Source of the DNA: Forficula auricularia
Taxonomy: Eukaryota > Arthropoda > Insecta > Dermaptera > Forficulidae
Direction of reading: 5' to 3'
Assembly: GCA_024734495.1 (NCBI GenBank)
Contig: JALMQS010000916.1
Location: 496,001-560,000, forward strand
Length of the DNA: 64,000 bases
A model generated the notes under the pieces. The model had not been told where the DNA came from. It made no database searches and saw only the letters and a program-made list of their open reading frames with translations. How positions within the stretch are numbered: position 1 is the stretch's first letter; each line of letters starts with the position of its first letter. Positions 1-9,604 of the stretch are shown piece after piece. Both the position numbers and the translations under genes were made by a program.

Positions 1-330
1 ATAATTTTACTAAAAACTTTATTTAACCTTTTTTGTGGTCCCCAAGCTACTTAATTAGGATATTAAATTTCATCAAAATTGGTTAAGTCATTTTCAAGAT
101 ATTTAGAAAAAACTAAAAAGTACTGTAATAAAGTACTAATGTTTGTGGGCCGATATGTACCAAAAACTAATCAGCGCTTCATTTTGTTAAAAGAATGCCA
201 GGTTTTCAATTTCATTTCAATCGGTGCAGCGGTGTGGAAAAAATCGTGGGCCAAAAAAACGATAACATCCATCCATCCATCCATCCATCCATCCATCCAT
301 ACATACATACATCCATCCGCACGCACTAAA
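1..330 (+). mobile_element. RTE-like LINE 3' UTR fragment with microsatellite tail
   Basis: The segment has the phrases typical of arthropod RTE-like 3' untranslated ends (a 'tttcatcaaaattggtt' stretch, then 'tcggtgcagcggtg') and runs straight into an (ATCC)n/(ATAC)n tail. Tails of short tandem repeats mark the 3' ends of many RTE-clade LINEs. No protein-coding part is visible and the left end lies outside the window. The family call rests on recalled sequence style and is tentative. Confidence 0.45.
267..318. repeat. (ATCC)n / (ATAC)n microsatellite
   Basis: About 13 units of a four-base repeat. The unit changes from ATCC to ATAC and back to ATCC. It is the probable tail of the LINE fragment to its left. 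Confidence 0.95.
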
Positions 331-598
331 TGAAAAAATCGCACTTTTTGGCCTCTCGACGAGACCCCATGTAATTTTTGGCAAAACGGTCACGTGCTAA
401 AATTCAACCTAATTGAATACTACAATTTGTGACTTTAATTGAGTCCATGGGTTCCGTAGTCTTTACCTGAGGACCCTTTGAAGCCACGCTTGCCCCGAGA
501 GCGATTACAATACTTTACCCATGCTTTGCATTGGATAAAGTAAAAAGAAACAAAATTTAATATTGTTGTTATGGAAAAAACTATTTTTCACATTTTTT

Positions 599-1170
599 AC
601 TTTACCATACAGGATATGGTCAAGTATTGTAATCGTGCATGAAAAACGTGTTTTTTTCTTCTTTTTTTCAAAATATCTCAAAAACGGCTAAAATTATTTT
701 GATTAAAAAAATCGAGCGAAACCATGGCATTTCGCTCTACAAAAAAGCTCTAATAAGTGAACATCGAAAAAATTATTTTTTCGAGATAATAATTGTTTTG
801 TCAAAATGTCTGTTAGTCTGTGCGTTACCAAATTTTTGTGGACGATCTAGCTCAAAAACTAGTGTGAATATCGAAACCAAATTTCACACGTAGTTTTGGT
901 CCATTGAGATTAAGAGCTGATTATATTTTGGTGCATATCGGCCCAAAATTAAGGGGGTGGAGGGTTAAAAATTAAAAATTTAGGCTATTTGAGAAAACTC
1001 AACCAAATTTTTATACATAATCAGTGGGCCTCCAGGAGTTCTAAAATGCAAAAGCTAACATCCCCCCCATCCCTACATGATCAAAAATAATTTTATTAAA
1101 TATAGTGAGGGGGCAGGTTATATGGTAAAGTCAAGTGGATGGCCACATCAGAACACGTCAGCTTATTTTC
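599..1170 (+). mobile_element. TIR element family 'ACTTTACCATAC', copy 1
   Basis: Starts with ACTTTACCATAC and then GGTCAAGTATTGTAATCG. It ends near TATGGTAAAG (1121-1130), the inverse of the start, followed by a shared 3' flank TCAAGTGGATGGCC to about 1170. The same two ends recur at 46069-46383 and 47699-48492, and the 3' half recurs at 7851-8133. The interior holds 'aaaaacggct' and G-rich 'ggggtcaaaaa' stretches and has no transposase. This is a non-autonomous element of unknown superfamily. Part of its start (611-635) has an inverted partial match at 501-521. Confidence 0.6.
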
Positions 1171-1183
1171 TACAACTCACGAT

Positions 1184-1850
1184 CGTTTTTTTTTTTTTTT
1201 TTTTTTTTATTTAATTCAATCGAATGCAAGAAGGGGCGCACTAGTAAAGAAGCAGCCCCTATGGATCTCGAAAGACCCTTGCATTACCGAAGAGAATGGA
1301 AAGTTGATTAAGTGAGAGGGTGGAGACGTAGGTGTTTATGCACTCGGGTTTTGAATGTTTGAAGGTTATAAGTGCTGGGAAATATGGAGCCTGGGAGAGA
1401 GTTCCAGTTCCTTGAAGTCATGGGGATGGATACATGTATTGGCGAATGAAGTGGTCCGGCACTTTTCTAATTTGACCGCGAAAGAGTGTTGGGAGTCGGC
1501 AAAACGCGTGCTACGTGCAAAGCATGCTTTGGGGGGAATTATTGATTTTATCTCATCAGAGCACCTGCCGTGATAGTATCTATAGAAAAGGGAAAGGGCA
1601 GAGACACTTCTTCGATGAGCTAGCGAGTCGAGGGAGTCGGTGAGGATAGAATCGTCAATTAGCCTGACGGCTCGTTTCTGAATTGCATCCAGGGTAGCAA
1701 GAGAATATTTAGAGGCTCCTCTTCATAGATGAGAGCCGTATTCGAGACAGGGCCGGATTTGGGTCTTGTAGATGGTGAGAAGATCGTAATTTTAAGTAGC
1801 AGTTTTACTTGGACGATGCTGCATCTCTTTTTCTTTCGAAGAGTATTAAT
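1184..1850 (-). mobile_element. 5'-truncated non-LTR retrotransposon (LINE), antisense
   Basis: The T-run at 1186-1208 is the poly(A) tail read from the minus strand. Behind it the minus strand encodes the C-terminal part of a LINE ORF2, including DAIQKRAVRLI, SLDSLAHRRSVSALSLFYRY and CSDEIKSIIPPKA. The same protein stretch is found in the LINE at 19176-20193 (plus) and the nucleotide sequence recurs at 58703-59160 (minus), so this is one family with three copies here. A stop replaces Trp in the 'HLWRGA' region, and the part upstream of about 1800 is garbled. The style of the C-terminus suggests the Jockey/I-type group; the exact clade is an inference. Confidence 0.85.
1380..1790 (-). pseudogene. 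LINE ORF2 C-terminal fragment
   Basis: Minus-strand reading gives TIYKTQIRPCLEYGSHL, a stop, RGASKYSLATLDAIQKRAVRL and onward to FADSQHSF. This is the region after the reverse transcriptase catalytic site in arthropod LINEs. It ends shortly before the poly(A) side. No YADD motif remains because the copy is 5'-truncated. Non-functional. Confidence 0.8.
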
Positions 1851-2261
1851 ATGTCATATATGATAAAAAATGGATTTAGCAGGTTTACACTCTAAGGTGA
1901 CGATATTTACTTTCACACAAGCAATTTCATTTAAATTACTTACATATTAAATAAATTAAAACGAATCCCTAAAAAATTTCTGGCAGTTTTATTCAAATCC
2001 CTAACACTTAGGTTATTTTAAAAAATTAATTTTGACCATCAACCGCATAAGAATCAAACGAGGAATTTGAAGATTAAAAGATAGTTTAATCTATTAAATT
2101 TTAGTGTTCCGAGGTTCAGACAATCAAAAAATGATCAAAGCGCGTGATTGTATAAAATTATTTTGTGGCACTCATTTCTGCATTTTAATTTGGACTAAAT
2201 TTGAAAATGGTTAGCCAATTAAGTTATTCGTTAAATAGAGGAGCAGAGGATTTGGGAATGT
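1851..2261. other. AT-rich DNA, nothing recognised
   Basis: No open frame of note, no clear repeat and no RNA gene seen. Confidence 0.5.
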
Positions 2262-2564
2262 TTAAATATAATTAATCCCTTCTGTGTGTACACAAATGAA
2301 TCCCTTTTGATTTTTTGGGATGTTAATGAGTTCGACCTTGAAAGGTGTGGGGGATGAGGGGTCTACACCACTGTACAAAATGTTGTGCATGAGAATGTGA
2401 TCAATACTGTGAGTGGGATCAGGCAACCTAGCCCACCCCATCCAGCCAGCCAGCCCTTGGGGTTGCCTCGTCAAAGGGCACACTTGATATAAGAAGGGAT
2501 AGCCGATTTCAGGATCAGCATACAAAATACCCTCCTCATCTTCAAATGCTGTGAATAAAAACAC
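2262..2564 (-). CDS. Unassigned 100-residue open frame
   Basis: An uninterrupted minus-strand frame of 100 codons in a locally less AT-rich patch. Composition is protein-like (acidic start FEDEEGILYADPEIGYP, then PLTRQPQGLAGWMGWARLPDP) but I recognise no family. No signal peptide or membrane segment is evident. The GC-rich middle partly reflects a short CCAG repeat. It could be one exon of an unknown gene or chance; no flanking exons were found. Confidence 0.2.
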   Translation of the reverse strand: MFLFTAFEDEEGILYADPEIGYPFLYQVCPLTRQPQGLAGWMGWARLPDPTHSIDHILMHNILYSGVDPSSPTPFKVELINIPKNQKGFICVHTEGINYI

Positions 2565-2764
2565 GATCTCTGTTTGGGGGAGAATAAAAAAAAGAAAGAA
2601 ATGAAAGATTCTTTTTCGGATGAAAAAATATTTCTCTTTTTGAGAAAATCATTGTCTTTTTTGATTCGTAATGTATTCTAGATCTCTTAAATCAAAATCA
2701 GTTTAAAAAAATATATGATATGACGATCATATGACTTTATAAACCCACCCCCTCCTCAATAAAT

Positions 2765-3233
2765 ACAGGATGTTTCAGGAGGAAAGTAAATATTTTAGGA
2801 GGTGGTAGTATAGACGAATTGCAATAAAAAATGCCATATAACATGTGTCCAATTTTTATTGAGTACAGAGACACAGCTGTTAGTATGTAACGCAATATCG
2901 GCATACTCAGCATGTGTAAATCCTTAAAAGTTACGTGCGGCATGTTTACACGCTACAGTACAGTAGACTTGGCCAACAAATCATATTGAAAACTTCAATG
3001 TAAACTAAAGCACAACTTCACAACTTGAACATAAACACTGTACTCCTGACATTCGATAAATGCGCCCAGAGCAACCGATGTACCAAGACACCAAACGAAA
3101 ATGCATTGAACTTAGCTGTATCTCTGTACTCGATAAAAATTGGACACATATTATATGGAATTTTTTATTGCAATACGTCTATACTACCACCTCCTAAAAT
3201 ATTTATTATTCCTTCTGAAACACCCTGTATATA
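2765..3233. mobile_element. Non-autonomous TIR element, arms about 115 bp
   Basis: The left end TACAGGATGTTTCAGGAGG and the following 'aatattttaggaggtggtag' reappear inverted at 3108-3233, where the right end reads GAAACACCCTGTA. Arms are roughly 115 bp with moderate divergence and the spacer is about 230 bp. The ends are preceded and followed by TA. ACAGG(G/A)TG ends occur in several TA-targeting superfamilies, so I leave it unclassified. No transposase. Confidence 0.75.
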
Positions 3234-3515
3234 TGTAAAAAAGACGTATGATAGATAGATAAGCTGAGAGAGTGATAAGACTGACACCATAGCACTTGAA
3301 ACAACACTAGAATAGGTTTGGATGAGTGATTATTCACATAAAACATGTGCAATCTAAGTTTCTTAACCCGAAAATTTGCTTTCGATAAGCATCTCAAATA
3401 CCAAAGGATCAAATCTGCAATCAACTTGTTTGCTATTAGCCTAATACAACGGGATGATCCTAGACCTCAATTTTGTAAATAAAACATGGATGGAAACTAA
3501 TGGTTAGGTACATAT

Positions 3516-3870
3516 GAAAATCACAAGAGATTGCCGTCTATTAGATCTGAGATGGAAGAAATTGTTTTTAATTATAGCCAGAAGGGTTGTTTTTACCTCC
3601 TCGGAAATCGAACCCGAGTGCCAAAATTAGCAATCCGGCCCAACTGTGAAGTTAACCGCTTTACTGATTCTAAATTTAAACACATGACCATGCCTTATAG
3701 TTTAAAATGATTTTAATCTTTGAGTGAAATATTTAGCGCGATACATACATAATTCTGAAAGATTCAGCTCACAGTGTAAGGGTTCGAGGTAAAAACACCA
3801 TTTTGACATATGATTAAAAATAATCCATTTCATCTCGAATCTATAGATGATAACCTCTTGTGATTTTCTT
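3516..3870. mobile_element. Hairpin family with tRNA-like core, copy 1
   Basis: Arms 'aaaatcacaagag...' (left) and '...ctcttgtgattttc' (right) are inverted copies that continue through 'gagatggaa...' and 'aattatag...'. Inside, minus-strand GGGTTCGATTTCC matches a pol III B box, and a second GGGTTCGAGGT lies on the plus strand near 3780. Related copies are at 17850-18120, 47424-47644 and (right half) 48890-49131. Confidence 0.6.
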
Positions 3871-4824
3871 AATAAAGTACTTCTCAATAGAATTAGATCA
3901 CAGAGAGCTTTACGGAAGAGAAGAGCTTAGATTATGAGATAAAGCTCAGACAAGGGGAATTAATCGATCAATATTTTAGAAGGTGAGATAGGAAAGAAAA
4001 TAACGGAACTAAATAGATTTGAATAATTTCGTCATATAATGAAGGATATGGGACTTTTAGTAATTGATACAATTAATAAAGAATAGAGTAAAATATAGAG
4101 GAGTAGTGCATCAAATCAGTTTTTGGGTTGAATACCCTATGAATAAGTTGATGAAGATTTGTAGTCAAGCAAGTTGCATTCAAGCATCTGACGGAAAAAC
4201 AACAGTATATAACACTTGTTGAGGTGTCATACAGATCATCTTGCTAAGAAAGTTACAGGATCTCAATTTGTCGTCCGTAAAACACATTCTGTGGGATATT
4301 TAAAAAAAAAAAAAAAAAAAAATGAAATTCCCACAAAAGGCATCGTGCTGGGAAATACAAGTAAAAGGGATTATAACCTCCTCACGAAAGAGCACCTCAG
4401 CAGAGAAGGGTTTTCACAGGTCACTGGCCCTTGAAATACCATCTCATTAACATAGACAAAACTGATAACGCACATGTCTAGTCTGCAGAAAATAGTTTAT
4501 GTAAATGTGAAGCCATACATTATGCCTATGTAGTAGGCGAAGAATTCAGGTTGTTTGAAAAATTGAAAACTATAAATTAGTTTAGAGTTTTGACATTAAA
4601 AATAAACTTTTTAAACTAAGTTTTTAATAATTATTTTTTAAGTATATATAATGAATTATTTTACTACTTAAAAAAATGACCATAGAGCATCCAACGGGAT
4701 CAAGCGGACACCTCACTTTCTTAAGCTTAAATTTTCAAAATTATTCTTAAGAAATATAAAATAAACTATCTGATTTATTTAAAAAATTAATTATATGATT
4801 TAAGTGCGCGAGGTTATTTCCTTA
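3871..4824. other. AT-rich DNA, nothing recognised
   Basis: Only a 20-base A-run near 4302 stands out. Short open frames here look like chance. Confidence 0.5.
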
Positions 4825-4832
4825 GCATAGAT

Positions 4833-5164
4833 CATAGAGTAATATAGAGTGGAAGGCTACCGTATATCGAAAAAGCGCTCTCTAGCGACTGCAGGGCGAA
4901 AACTCTTTGATGTTAAGAGCTATCCAAATATCATAGAACATTCATAGTCTTTGTCATAGATAAAGATACATACCCTTTATGTTATATATATATAAGCGCG
5001 TTTTTTAGTCTTGATAATGTCACCAAAATTTGCCCCGAAAAGAGCGGTTTCCCCCATTTTATTGCCCAATGATATCGTCCTGGTCTCGCCAGAGAGCTCT
5101 GTTACTCGTATACTCTAAAATACATTGGCTCCTTATGGAGCCTTCCACACTATTTTACTCTATG
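4833..5164. mobile_element. MITE with 26-bp TIRs and 8-bp TSD
   Basis: Left end CATAGAGTAATATAGAGTGG and right end (inverted) CATAGAGTAAAATAGTGTGG agree over about 26 bases with two mismatches. The flanks carry the same 8 bases, GCATAGAT, at 4825-4832 and 5165-5172. Length is 332 bp with no ORF. An 8-bp TSD fits hAT-type transposition, though the end does not follow the usual CAG(N)G start. The TSD is exact, so the boundaries are firm. Confidence 0.85.
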
Positions 5165-5182
5165 GCATAGATATTTTTAATG

Positions 5183-5375
5183 AGATAATCTTATCAGAAT
5201 GCAAAACGTTTCGATACCTGATTTCTAAGTCGTTTTCAAGTATTGGGAAGTCATTTCAAGAGAGTTAACGCGCTAGAAGCTTCTATTGTATCTGTTGGAA
5301 AGACTTCAAAAGAACTTAAAAATGACTACAGAATTAAGTGTCAAAACTTTATTCATTCTGATAAATATCTTATCT
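5183..5375. repeat. Short repeat with inverted ends, related to 53994-54110
   Basis: Ends 'gataatcttatcagaatgc' and 'cattctgataaatatcttat' are inverted. The inner 'aacgtttcgatacctg' recurs inverted near 54070, as 'caaggtatcgaaacgtcgtg'. It may be a decayed Penelope-type end, since it keeps a GAAACGT piece on the minus strand. Confidence 0.4.
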
Positions 5376-6832
5376 ATGTGGTATCAGCGTAAATTTATTT
5401 TTTGATAAACAACTTAAGCATCGAAGGATCAAATCTACAATTTTAAAATTAGAATAAAAGACTGATTATAAAAAAACTGAAAGTCCTGGAGTAATCTAAA
5501 AGCTCTTTCGATTCCAGGCCAGCTCTTGAAATTTCTTCAATTTCTACTTCTTTTCTCGATGCAGAAGGTTTATCTTGGATTATGGAGATTGCACCCTCAT
5601 ACATTAATATCATCGAAGATAATAATACATAATAATAAATTCTTAAGACTTTTAATATTAATATAAACGTGTAAACGTTTTTGAATCTTTAAAATGGACC
5701 CTTTTCTTTCAGAGTTCATGTCCCAAGCAATTTGTTTTCCGCCATTTCGTAAGCACCCTCAATCTATTTTTCATCCCCCTTTATTTCTTTAAGAGGATTT
5801 GATAATATCATGTATTGATCTGTTTTTTAAATACTTTATGTTTACATTCACTTGTATCTCATATCATTATATGATATAGGTATAGGTAGATTAATTATTG
5901 CATTCTTTTTTATTAGTTTCGATTCTTCTACGTATATCTAGGTATTAAGTATATTTAGAAATAAATTAATTCTTGGTTGTATTGTATTAAATTAATACAA
6001 TTCTTTATAATTAAAAGAATCTTAAAATGTTTATTGAAAATTCAAATGTTTTGGAAGAAATTTTCCTTTTATTAATGAAAAATTTTATAGCGAAATGGGG
6101 TTTTTCTCAATGCCAATCACATATTTTATAATATAATAAAAAAAAAATGAAAAATTTGAAAATAATTTACTTTATAGCATAAAAATAAATGATTATATGC
6201 TAAGTATAAATATTTTCGTTAAAATTACTAATTTTTCATTAAAATTTAGTCATGACTCAGACTTTTAGAGGAAAACATGAAAACTTAATTTAAAGACCTC
6301 CTTATTCGGTTAGACTCGCCATAATAATAAACAAATAAATAATTATAATAGCCTATTAAAATTGTATTTTCTAATTTGTGGAATAAATTAAATTTCTTAA
6401 TTAATTTTAATATATAAATTAAATTAAATAAACTATTAATGGATTTTAAATAAGTAATTTGATTATTAATTTTTTGACATTGTAACAGCACCACATTATC
6501 ATAACGACTTAAAATTTCAATAAAATGAATCAAAAAAATTATATTTTTTGCACTTCTTTCGAGATTTCCAAGACGTTCGTTTTTGAGGTTAACGTGGATA
6601 TTGGAATCCAGACAGACAGACAAAAAAAACATAGTTGAAAATAACTTTTCTCCATGTTTGAGATATTTTTAATAAGAAAAATTAGCGAAAAACTTACCAT
6701 AGATTTTTTAATTTGTTCTTCCATTTATATAGAATTATGATATGAAATGACTTGACTAATTTTCCTTCATTAATTATTTAATTATTATTATAACCTAAGA
6801 GGTTTTTATTTGGAAACAGACTGATAGATTTA
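5376..6832. other. AT-rich DNA, nothing firm
   Basis: Very AT-rich with several chance frames. The 'cagacagacaga...' stretch at about 6610 resembles LINE 3' ends but has no clear limits. Confidence 0.4.
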
Positions 6833-7247
6833 TAGCTCAGGATTGAATGGAAGGCAGTCCAGAAAAAAATAAGAGTCTATTTCCAATAAAGAATATTTAT
6901 ATGAAATGTTTTCCCTTAATAATATTTTCAAACCGACGTTTCGGAGGATCTTTCTTTCTACTTCAGGGCTCAAAAGGCTCAATGAAGGAAGCATATGGTA
7001 TTTCTATTTATTGTCTCCTATCTCAGTGCTCATTGGTTCTATTGATGATGAAAAGTTTCAAAATATTCACCATATACCAAGCACTGAGAGAAGAAAGAAG
7101 AAGTAGGAATACCATAATATGCTTCCTTCATTGATTTTTGAATCCTGAAGAAGGAGGATATATCCTCCAAAACGTCGGTTTCAAAAGGAAAACATATCCA
7201 ATAAATACTCTTACTTATTTCTGGACTGCCTTTCATCCAATCCTGAG
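6833..7247. mobile_element. Palindromic Penelope-type remnant with hammerhead arms
   Basis: The outer arms (about 6833-6990 and 7085-7247) are inverted copies sharing 'caggattgaatggaaggcag' and 'gaaggaagcatatggt'. The right arm holds CTGAAGA, GGAGGA, TATA, TCCTCC and then AAAACGTC, a hammerhead core with G12 lost. The left arm keeps GAAACGTC but has CTGAAGT. The same family lies at 61275-61606. No coding sequence is left between the arms. Confidence 0.65.
7138..7184 (+). ncRNA. Decayed hammerhead ribozyme motif
   Basis: CTGAAGA (7145-7151), a perfect 6-bp stem II with TATA loop, then AAAACGTC where GAAACGTC is expected. The conserved G12 is A here, so activity is unlikely. Confidence 0.5.
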
Positions 7248-7850
7248 TTATTATTAATACCTAAATACAAACAGTTTCTCCATCTTCAAAGGTCCTCTTT
7301 CAGAATAAACAGAATTTTCACTTCTCAATATATATTTTATTTTTGTCACAGAAAAAACTTTTTTTTTATTATATTAAATGAAATAAATAAATCAGTGTAT
7401 AATAAGAAGTTGATCTGGATGATGTAGAATATATACCATTTTGAGAGCTATAACAGTTGTATTGGTCGAGATAACTCGAAACAAACTAGTCGGGTGCGGT
7501 TTTGCTGGAAAGTGAAACCAGCTAGGGACATTATTTGTGGTTGATAGCACACACCATCGGCGTTTTGATTCGATCACATTGGATAACAATCTACATCTTC
7601 AAAGGCTATAAACCGATGTATTCCGTCTGTTTATTTTATCATTTCGCTTGTCGTAGCACAATATAAAATGCAGCTACTTCCATTACAGCAATATGTTCTC
7701 TAACTAACAAATAAGATAAAAAAAAAATTAAAATTTTATTAATTATTATTTAATCAGGATTTGCTTTTTATTTTATACTCATTTTTATTCAATTCCTGTA
7801 TTTGTCTGTATGTATTCCGATACCATGTCGTAGAAAGTTCATTCTATAAT
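7248..7850. other. AT-rich DNA, nothing recognised
   Basis: No supported feature. A short 'gtcgtagaaagttcattct' phrase at 7827 also occurs, sometimes inverted, near 10442, 21505 and 46568, so it belongs to a dispersed repeat. Confidence 0.4.
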
Positions 7851-8150
7851 AAAATTATAATATTTTCAAACTAAAAAAAAAACAAGAAAAATGAAATATA
7901 CTATAAAATGAACCTATAATAAAGAAAATATATTTTTTTCTGGTGTCAAAATTAGGGGGGATGGGTCAAAAAATAATAATCTAGGCCCCTGGACCAAACT
8001 CAACCAAATTTTGTATACATAATCAGTGGGATACCTGAAGACTAAAAATTCAATGGGGAGGGGGGGGTTGTAGGGTCAAAAAATTAAAATCTAGGCCCTT
8101 GTACCAAACTCAACCAGAAGTGTATGGTAAAGTCAAGTGGATGGCCACCT
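7851..8150 (+). mobile_element. TIR element family 'ACTTTACCATAC', copy 2 (5'-truncated)
   Basis: Matches the 3' part of the copy at 47699-48492 ('aaactaaaaa...', 'gaacctataata', the G-run followed by 'gtcaaaaaataa') and ends in GTATGGTAAAGTCAAGTGG (8122-8140). The 5' TIR is missing. Confidence 0.6.
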
Positions 8151-8439
8151 GTCAATTTATTTTAATTTTTATTTATTTTTTTATTTTAAAACCTAATAAT
8201 AAATTGGGTTGTTTTATTTTTAATAGTTTATTACAAATTTTATTATATATTATAAATAGGAAATTTAATTAATTAGATATTTGATTAAATCCAAAAATCG
8301 TGCATTGTTTATTAGACAAAGGGTAGAGAGTCTTGAAAAAATGTTCAGTTTTTCCTGTATATAATTTGTTGTTTGATCGAAAACATCGATTGTGTTTCTT
8401 ACGAGCGGATTAGGAAATGAGTTGAGCCAGCGAGAGTGT

Positions 8440-8950
8440 TTGGAAGATAAGTTGGACCTTTGTCGAGGTGATAACAAACGGTAGAGAGATGATGATGAGA
8501 GATGATGCCGGGTGTCAAATAGAGATTGACGATGACGTTTTAATTATTTCCTCTGATCTGGATTGGATCGGGAGTGGGTTCACGAGGAGAGGATTCGCGA
8601 CGCAGCGGTCGGCGGTCGGCGGTCGTCAAGGCGACGGAGGCTGGGTGCAGCAGGGAGAGGACGTCGCCCTCTGGCGCCGCCACCGACGATCAATATGGAG
8701 GCAGAGAGACCAAGGGGGCCAGCCGCTCCTTCGCTTCCCGAAATCGAATGCAATTGGAACCCCAGGGCGGGGGCGAACCCCACAAAATGCACGCGAATTT
8801 CACTCGCACTGCCGGAAAAACAAAAGAGGAACAGAGCAAAAAAATAATGAGGGAGCTATTGAGGATCTGCATGAAGCAGGGCGGGACCAACAGGGAAATG
8901 TTGCATTTGTCTAATAAGAGAGCAGCCTTTACAGCTAAAAGCATCAGCTA
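8440..8950 (+). other. GC- and CpG-rich island, possible 5' exon of an unknown gene
   Basis: Base composition changes sharply to GC-rich with many CG dinucleotides ('ggcggtcggcggtcgtcaag') between AT-rich flanks. All three plus frames stay open for long stretches here, as expected from GC content alone, so none can be chosen. One frame from 8574 ends QSKKIMRELLRICMKQGGTN, which looks helical and basic; another from 8695 begins MEAERPRGPAAPSLPE. No family recognised, and no clear donor site or downstream exon. It could be a promoter or first exon, or a GC-rich repeat. Confidence 0.3.
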
Positions 8951-9004
8951 AGAAAACACATAAATCGAAAAGGTTTTGTTTTCCCGAGAGTAGTAGTGTT
9001 GCTC

Positions 9005-9170
9005 GTTCATAAGGAGAAATCCTAAGATTGTTGTCTTCTGCTTGATGCAAATAAACATATCCCGAATATAAATATGTACCTACAAATATATTTTATTTAA
9101 TTGGTAGAAATTATAGTTTTGAAAGTTTGATCAGTCTTTTAATTAGAAATATTTTATCTGTTATTAACCG
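9005..9170 (-). mobile_element. Dispersed hammerhead-family repeat, decayed copy
   Basis: Matches the copy at 13140-13345: 'gtcttctgcttgatgcaaataaacat', then 'tcagtcttttaattagaaat'. On the minus strand the ribozyme region is degraded (ACTGATCAAACTT, then AAAACTATAATTTC). Confidence 0.55.
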
Positions 9171-9171
9171 A

Positions 9172-9470
9172 CTTCAAAAAAAGGAGGAGGTTATCAATTC
9201 AACGGAATATCTTTTTTTTGTTTGTGCATCGATTTCTCTTTATCATGTAGTCTGATTTCGATGATTTTTTTTGCATTGGGTTCAGTATAGTTTCCAATTG
9301 GTCCTGTATAAATTTCATTGTTATTGGACCTTTTTTGTAATGTATGTTCACACATAACTTATTTGTTTATGGGCCGATTCCGATGATTCTTTTTTATATT
9401 TTCATTTTTTATGTCTGTCTGTTAATACATCTCCCAGTTTGTTGTAGATCGTGAACTAAATAAGATACAC
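9172..9470 (+). mobile_element. 'CCGACTTCAAAAA' repeat, copy 1
   Basis: Begins ACCGACTTCAAAAAAAGG, continues 'ggaggaggttatcaattc' and 'ttgcattgggttcagtatag', and then fades. Inverted copies lie at 17180-17515 and 29735-29960. Similar sequence is widespread in arthropod genomes, usually attached to RTE-type LINEs; that link is from memory. Confidence 0.55.
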
Positions 9471-9536
9471 ACTTAAAATTAACAAATTATTTGTATTCAT
9501 TCATTTACACCGAAATTAAAAATCATATTAAAGTTT

Positions 9537-9604
9537 TAATTGGATATTTTGAGAGTTTTTTAATGTCATAAAATTGGATATTTTGAGAGTTTTTATAATG
9601 TCAA
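9537..9604. repeat. Two-copy tandem duplication, about 33-bp unit
   Basis: 'aattggatattttgagag' followed by 'tttt(t)aatgtcataa' occurs twice in a row with one small indel. Confidence 0.8.
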
